From Lachnospiraceae bacterium (GTDB lineage: Bacteria > Bacillota > Clostridia > Lachnospirales > Lachnospiraceae): a DNA stretch of 64,000 nt. The notes below the pieces were generated by a model. It searched no databases. It saw nothing but the letters and a program-made list of their open reading frames with translations, and was not told the DNA's origin. The translations under genes and the position numbers were made by a program. The stretch lies in the NCBI GenBank assembly GCA_022845955.1, contig AP025576.1:124001-188000 (forward strand), in the 5' to 3' direction. Of this stretch, positions 60,465 through 64,000 are shown in pieces (positions within the stretch are counted from its first letter, which is position 1; each line of letters opens with the position of its first letter).

Positions 60465-61439
60465 TCAAGTTGTTCCACGTTCACGCAAATGAACAGGAAC
60501 AATCCGGAGCAGGCTGCCGGGTTCTTTTTTATCAATCAGCCGGAGAACGGCTTCCACACATTCCCTCGCCAGTGCGGGACAATCCTGTTCCACAACGGAC
60601 AGCTCCGGATATGTCAGATTCGTGATTTCCGTTCCGTCATAGCCGATGATCCGGAATTCCTCCGGGATCTTCAGCCCCATTTTGTGCGCCACAGCCAGGC
60701 AGCTCAAGGCACCTATATCATTTGTCATACATCCGTCCATATCTTTGATCACATCCCAGTATTTGAGAATGATATTTTTGTTATAGGCATAGCTCATGGC
60801 ATCCCATTCCATATTTACGGATATCACCTCGCAGCCGTGTTCCCGCAGGACCTGTTCCATAACCTCATGGCGGATATTGGCGCTTTTGTGTTTGTCGAAA
60901 CCGCCGTAGAACTGTATGATTTTCCGGCATCCGCCTCGGAGGAACACTTCCGCCGCCGTGCGGCCTCCCTGTTCGTGATCGGAGCGGATCAGCGGAACAT
61001 CAGCCGACCAGTACCGATCCATGCTCACAATCGCTTTCCCATTCCGTCCGGAGAAGCCCGGAATGGGATCCACACAGGCGATCAGCCCGTCCACTGCCTT
61101 TTTTTCCAGCATTTCCATGAATTCAATCTGCCGGTTCATGATATCTATCGTATTGCAGACAATGCATTTATAATCATGTCTGGACAGCTCGAATTCAATA
61201 CACCGCATCATCCTGGCAAAGAACGGATGCTCCAGGCTGGGTACGATTACCCCAACCAGCCCTGTTTTCCTGCCGGAGGAAACCCGGGTGGTACTTCCCG
61301 GATTATAATCCATCTCCTCCATAATTGAATAAATCCTTTTTTTCGTCTCTTCGGACACATAACCGCTCCCATTCAAAGTCCTGGATACGGTCCCTATGCC
61401 GACCCCCGCCTTTTTGGCCACATCTCTAATGCTAGACAT
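60465..61439 (-). CDS. LacI-family transcriptional regulator
   Basis: A 324-residue regulator. The N-terminal HTH reads SIRDVAKKAGVGIGTVSRTL with hinge region NYNPGSTTRV-like sequence (MDYNPGSTTRVSSGRKTGLV). The periplasmic-binding-protein-like effector domain follows (VGVIVPSLEHPFFARMMR, IIGYDGTEITNLTYPELSVV). ATG at 61439 is preceded by CGGGGGAATTGC; an in-frame TTG lies at 61448. It probably represses the GH32 operon, whose promoter carries a perfect operator, and releases it on binding a fructoside. Confidence 0.93.
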   Translation of the reverse strand: MSSIRDVAKKAGVGIGTVSRTLNGSGYVSEETKKRIYSIMEEMDYNPGSTTRVSSGRKTGLVGVIVPSLEHPFFARMMRCIEFELSRHDYKCIVCNTIDIMNRQIEFMEMLEKKAVDGLIACVDPIPGFSGRNGKAIVSMDRYWSADVPLIRSDHEQGGRTAAEVFLRGGCRKIIQFYGGFDKHKSANIRHEVMEQVLREHGCEVISVNMEWDAMSYAYNKNIILKYWDVIKDMDGCMTNDIGALSCLAVAHKMGLKIPEEFRIIGYDGTEITNLTYPELSVVEQDCPALARECVEAVLRLIDKKEPGSLLRIVPVHLRERGTT

Positions 61440-61507
61440 ATGCTGCAATTCCCCCGTTAAGCTTGTGCAAGTATAAGGATAGCTGTTTCATATTGTTCCA
61501 TCTTTTT

Positions 61508-61535
61508 ATGATAGCATATAATTCCCGATTGTCAA
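61508..61535 (-). promoter_or_regulatory. Promoter of the lacI-type gene with adjacent operator half-site
   Basis: Read on the minus strand: TTGACA (61535-61530), 16-base spacer, TATCAT (61513-61508). ATGGAAC (61501-61495) follows six bases after the -10, the same position as in the GH32 promoter, but only one operator half is intact, suggesting weak autoregulation. Confidence 0.65.
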
Positions 61536-61559
61536 AGCTATCCCCGTGGAGAATCCGGC

Positions 61560-61588
61560 TTGACATCGTCATACCGCAATTATACAAT
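61560..61588 (+). promoter_or_regulatory. Promoter of gldA
   Basis: TTGACA (61560-61565), 17-base spacer, TACAAT (61583-61588). It is divergent from the lacI promoter, with 24 bases between the -35 elements. Confidence 0.8.
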
Positions 61589-61645
61589 GACCTTGTAACA
61601 CGAAGATAATCGGCTTATCAAAAGATAGACAGGAGGCACATAGTA

Positions 61646-62743
61646 ATGGCAAATATTCTGAACAGCCCCGGCAGGTATGTACAGGGGGCGGGAGAACTGT
61701 CCAAGCTGGGCAAATATGCGGAAGGCTACGGAAAAAAAGCGCTGGTTCTGATCAGCCGGTCAGGCTATAAGAGAATAGGCGGCAGCGTGGGGGCTGGCTT
61801 TGTAAAGACCGGGTGCAGCACCGTATTTGATTATTTTAACGGGGAATGCTGTAAGAGCGAAATTAACCGCCTGACTGCGGTGATGGAAAAGGAAGGCTGC
61901 GATCTGGTCATCGGTATCGGCGGCGGCAAAATCCTGGATACGGCTAAAGCGGCGGCATACTACAGGCATACGCCGGTGGTGATCTGTCCCACCATTGCAT
62001 CAACGGATGCCCCCTGCAGCGCCCTGTCCGTTATTTACACGGAAAACGGCGTATTTGAAGAATATCTGTTCCTTCCTTCCAATCCGGATATGGTTCTTAT
62101 GGATACGGAAGTGATTTCCAAATCCCCGGTAAGACTTACTGTGTCAGGTATGGGCGACGCTCTGGCCACCTACTTTGAAGCCCGCGCCGTACTGGCGAAG
62201 GACGGCCTGACCTGTGCGGGCGGACACGGGACCCTGGCGGCCCATGCCCTGGCTGAACTGTGCTTTGACACACTGATGGAAGAAGGGGTGAAAGCGAAGC
62301 TGGCACTGGAAGCGGGAGCATGTACGCCGGCGGTGGAAAAGATCATAGAAGCCAATACCCTGCTTTCCGGAATCGGGTTTGAAAGCGGCGGACTGGCCGG
62401 AGCACATGCGATCCATAACGGGTTTACCGTACTGGAAGAATGCCATTCTATGTATCACGGGGAAAAGGTGGCGTTCGGAACCATCGCGCAGCTGGTGCTG
62501 GAGAATATGCCGGCGGACGAGCTGGAGGATATCATCGGTTTCTGTATCGATGTGGGGCTTCCCGTAACCTTGAAGGAACTGGGCGTGGAAGAAGTGACGA
62601 AGGAAAAGATCATGGCGGTGGCGGTGGCGGCCTGCGCAGAAAACGATACCCTTCACAATATGCCTTTTGAGGTGACGCCGGAAAAGGTATGCGCTGCGAT
62701 TTTGGCGGCGGACGCTTACGGAAAGTATTTTAAGGGAATATAA
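61646..62743 (+). CDS. gldA: Glycerol dehydrogenase, iron-containing alcohol dehydrogenase family
   Basis: A 365-residue cytoplasmic enzyme oxidising glycerol to dihydroxyacetone with NAD+. It shows the cofactor region VIGIGGGKILDTAKAAA, the TIASTDAPCSALSVIYT segment of glycerol dehydrogenases, and metal ligands in GDALATYFEAR (Asp) and in AHAIHNGF and MYHGEKVAFG (His). GACAGGAGGCAC lies before the ATG. Single gene with its own promoter; its 3' end overlaps the end of the convergent AraC gene by 28 bases. Confidence 0.94.
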   Translation: MANILNSPGRYVQGAGELSKLGKYAEGYGKKALVLISRSGYKRIGGSVGAGFVKTGCSTVFDYFNGECCKSEINRLTAVMEKEGCDLVIGIGGGKILDTAKAAAYYRHTPVVICPTIASTDAPCSALSVIYTENGVFEEYLFLPSNPDMVLMDTEVISKSPVRLTVSGMGDALATYFEARAVLAKDGLTCAGGHGTLAAHALAELCFDTLMEEGVKAKLALEAGACTPAVEKIIEANTLLSGIGFESGGLAGAHAIHNGFTVLEECHSMYHGEKVAFGTIAQLVLENMPADELEDIIGFCIDVGLPVTLKELGVEEVTKEKIMAVAVAACAENDTLHNMPFEVTPEKVCAAILAADAYGKYFKGI

Positions 62744-63639
62744 GTAACAGGAAGGGGCGCCGAACAGCTGCGTTTCTGCTGGTACTGGGACGGCGTTATC
62801 CCCAGCTTCTTCTGGAAAGCCTTGTAAAAATGGGCGTGATCATAGAAGGACAGGGCATTGGCGACTTCTGTTATGGTATATTCTTTCAGGAGCAGCTCAC
62901 AGCTTTTCTCGATCTTGGTATCCAATATTAAGGTGGAAAGGTTCGTGTGCAGCTCCTTTTTTGTAAGACGGTTTATATACTGGGGGTTCAGGGAAAGCTC
63001 TCCGGCTATCAGCGCAAGCAGGCTGCCGGTGGGAAGGGACAGATTATCCCTTATCAGCCCCAGTATCTGATAAATACGGGCATCTTTCCTGGCGAAATGG
63101 ATCCCGTGGGTGCTGTAAAAGCTGTCGCAAAGAAGCAGAAGGATATTAAAAAGGCAGTGATACCGGAACGGTTCCAGCAGCGCGGGGGCAAGGGGCGTAT
63201 CGTCATAGGATTTCAAGAGCATCTTTACGGAAGAAAGCAGATCCGGGGAAAGGATATTATGGGTCATCTGTTTTTTCCGGTATTCCGTATAGTACAAAAG
63301 AAAATCCTGGAGCTGCACAGGGACATTTTCCCCGGAGGCTTCGGTGAGCAGGATCTTTGGGAGAAGATAGAGGTTGCGGATGGTGAATTCCCTGTCTGAT
63401 TCCAGGGAGTGGGTCTGCCCTATGGGTATACAATATACACACCCCTCGGTGAGCGTTCTGCTTTCCTGCGCCGTATGATGAATGACCTGGCCGGATAAGA
63501 TGATTCCGATTTCCAGAAATTCATGGGAGTGGGCGGCTTCCCTGGGATGGCACGGATAACGGTATTCTTCCGTGAAAAGCGGGAGGTTTGTCTGTGTGGT
63601 GATGAAATTGCTGTGTATTAAATATTCCTGTGTTTTCAT
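62716..63639 (-). CDS. AraC-family transcriptional regulator with cupin sensor domain
   Basis: About 307 residues. The N-terminal part is a cupin-like sugar-sensing domain (HSHEFLEIGIILSGQVIHH, GCVYCIPIGQTHSLES). The C-terminal AraC HTH includes LNPQYINRLTKKELHTNLS and ANALSFYDHAHFYKAFQKKLG. ATG at 63639 lies seven bases after a TATAAT, so its message may be leaderless; an in-frame ATG at 63699 would start upstream of that promoter. No target is evident; the URO-D-like gene transcribed divergently is one candidate. Confidence 0.88.
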   Translation of the reverse strand: MKTQEYLIHSNFITTQTNLPLFTEEYRYPCHPREAAHSHEFLEIGIILSGQVIHHTAQESRTLTEGCVYCIPIGQTHSLESDREFTIRNLYLLPKILLTEASGENVPVQLQDFLLYYTEYRKKQMTHNILSPDLLSSVKMLLKSYDDTPLAPALLEPFRYHCLFNILLLLCDSFYSTHGIHFARKDARIYQILGLIRDNLSLPTGSLLALIAGELSLNPQYINRLTKKELHTNLSTLILDTKIEKSCELLLKEYTITEVANALSFYDHAHFYKAFQKKLGITPSQYQQKRSCSAPLPVTYIPLKYFP

Positions 63640-63645
63640 ATCTTT

Positions 63646-63674
63646 ATTATAAGCGGACGGAGAGGGGATCACAA
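63646..63674 (-). promoter_or_regulatory. Promoter of the AraC-family gene
   Basis: Read on the minus strand: TTGTGA (63674-63669), 17-base spacer, perfect TATAAT (63651-63646). Transcription from it would start at or next to the ATG at 63639. Confidence 0.65.
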
Positions 63675-63775
63675 GTAAAAAAGTCCGTATTTTACACATA
63701 TAACACCGGCCTTTACAAGCTATGCGGCAGCAGCTGTGCTACAATGGCAAAAAGACTGCAAAAGGCGGGGTGAAT

Positions 63776-64000
63776 ATGAATCATTCAGAACGAATAGTAA
63801 TGACTTTAGGCTTTGAAAAAAGAGAGGAAAGGGGATCGGTGCTGGAGACCTTTTTCCCATGGGACAAAACCGTGAACAGGTGGTGTAAAGAGGGATTGCC
63901 GGAGGAATACCTTCCCTCCCGGCTGTATCCTCCGGCGGATGGCTATACGCAAAGATACCTGAGTGACCAGATGACCGATCCGGTATACGAATATGAGCAG
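63776..64000 (+). CDS. N-terminus of a uroporphyrinogen decarboxylase-like protein (truncated by window)
   Basis: 75 codons are visible before the window ends. The opening RIVMTLGFEKREERG with a following VLETFFPWDKTVNRW resembles the start of URO-D-like proteins (pattern RxxxxLxFexPDR), a group that includes cobamide-dependent methyltransferases. The match is to a short pattern only. GGCGGGGTG lies upstream of the ATG. It is divergent from the AraC-family gene. Confidence 0.45.
   Translation, partial: MNHSERIVMTLGFEKREERGSVLETFFPWDKTVNRWCKEGLPEEYLPSRLYPPADGYTQRYLSDQMTDPVYEYEQ

Noticed and set aside
60423..61328. 301-codon plus-strand frame opposite the LacI gene
   Set aside because: Shadow frame; the LacI-family HTH and effector domains on the minus strand are unmistakable.

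Overview
The window reads as a chromosomal segment of a gut- or rumen-type Lachnospiraceae (Clostridia). Supporting signs are strong GGAGG-type ribosome binding sites, several GTG/TTG starts, CUT1 sugar transporters of the MalFG and LplB/YtcP types without ATPase genes, a YesM/YesN two-component pair, a clostridial Tad pilus locus with a DUF5702-type protein, and many glycoside hydrolases. No rRNA, tRNA, CRISPR array, complete insertion sequence or prophage was seen. Product names come from recognised motifs and family resemblance; no database search was possible.

Layout. (1) 1-2240: end of an upstream gene, telA, a 129-bp inverted repeat, a broken acetyltransferase remnant and an AT-rich 2H phosphoesterase. 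(2) 2.6-13.6 kb: an alpha-mannan utilisation locus with an ABC importer (two permeases and a lipoprotein), a cytoplasmic GH76, GH38, a lipoprotein GH76, a GntR/LacI-type regulator with a perfect 20-bp palindrome before it, and GH125. The likely flow is surface cleavage of alpha-1,6-mannan, import, then cytoplasmic trimming to mannose. (3) 13.7-23.5 kb: a compact Tad (type IVb pilus) operon: TadZ, TadA, TadB, an oversized TadC, Flp pilin, DUF5702-type protein, two TadE-like pseudopilins, prepilin peptidase and a DUF6382/FHA protein. (4) 23.7-28.9 kb: housekeeping genes (rhomboid protease, HIT protein, murG, TSCPD protein, a membrane protein, pgi). (5) 29.2-36.2 kb: hybrid histidine kinase, GH31, D-2-hydroxyacid dehydrogenase, and rsgA behind a leader with a 10-codon ORF and a terminator. 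(6) 36.3-47.9 kb: a second sugar locus with LplB/YtcP permeases, lipoprotein, YesM/YesN, GH35 beta-galactosidase and GH78 alpha-L-rhamnosidase, suggesting galactose/rhamnose-bearing plant glycans. (7) 47.9-54.9 kb: a class I terpene-synthase-like orphan, an internally deleted Rpn-type nuclease, an aldo/keto reductase, an HTH-methyltransferase fusion, a GNAT protein, adenosylhomocysteinase with a structured leader, and a UPF0175 protein. (8) 55.0-61.4 kb: a GH32 beta-fructosidase operon with importer and LacI regulator, with an operator just downstream of a TTGACA promoter. (9) 61.6-64.0 kb: glycerol dehydrogenase, a convergent AraC regulator and a truncated URO-D-like gene.

Three separate sugar-import operons each have a binding protein and two permeases but no ATPase, so a shared MsmX-like ATPase encoded elsewhere probably energises all of them. 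The observations most worth follow-up are the terpene-synthase-like protein at 47921-49258, the rsgA leader at 35968-36171, the Tad operon's unusual TadC and Cys-motif TadE-like proteins, and the structured ahcY leader.
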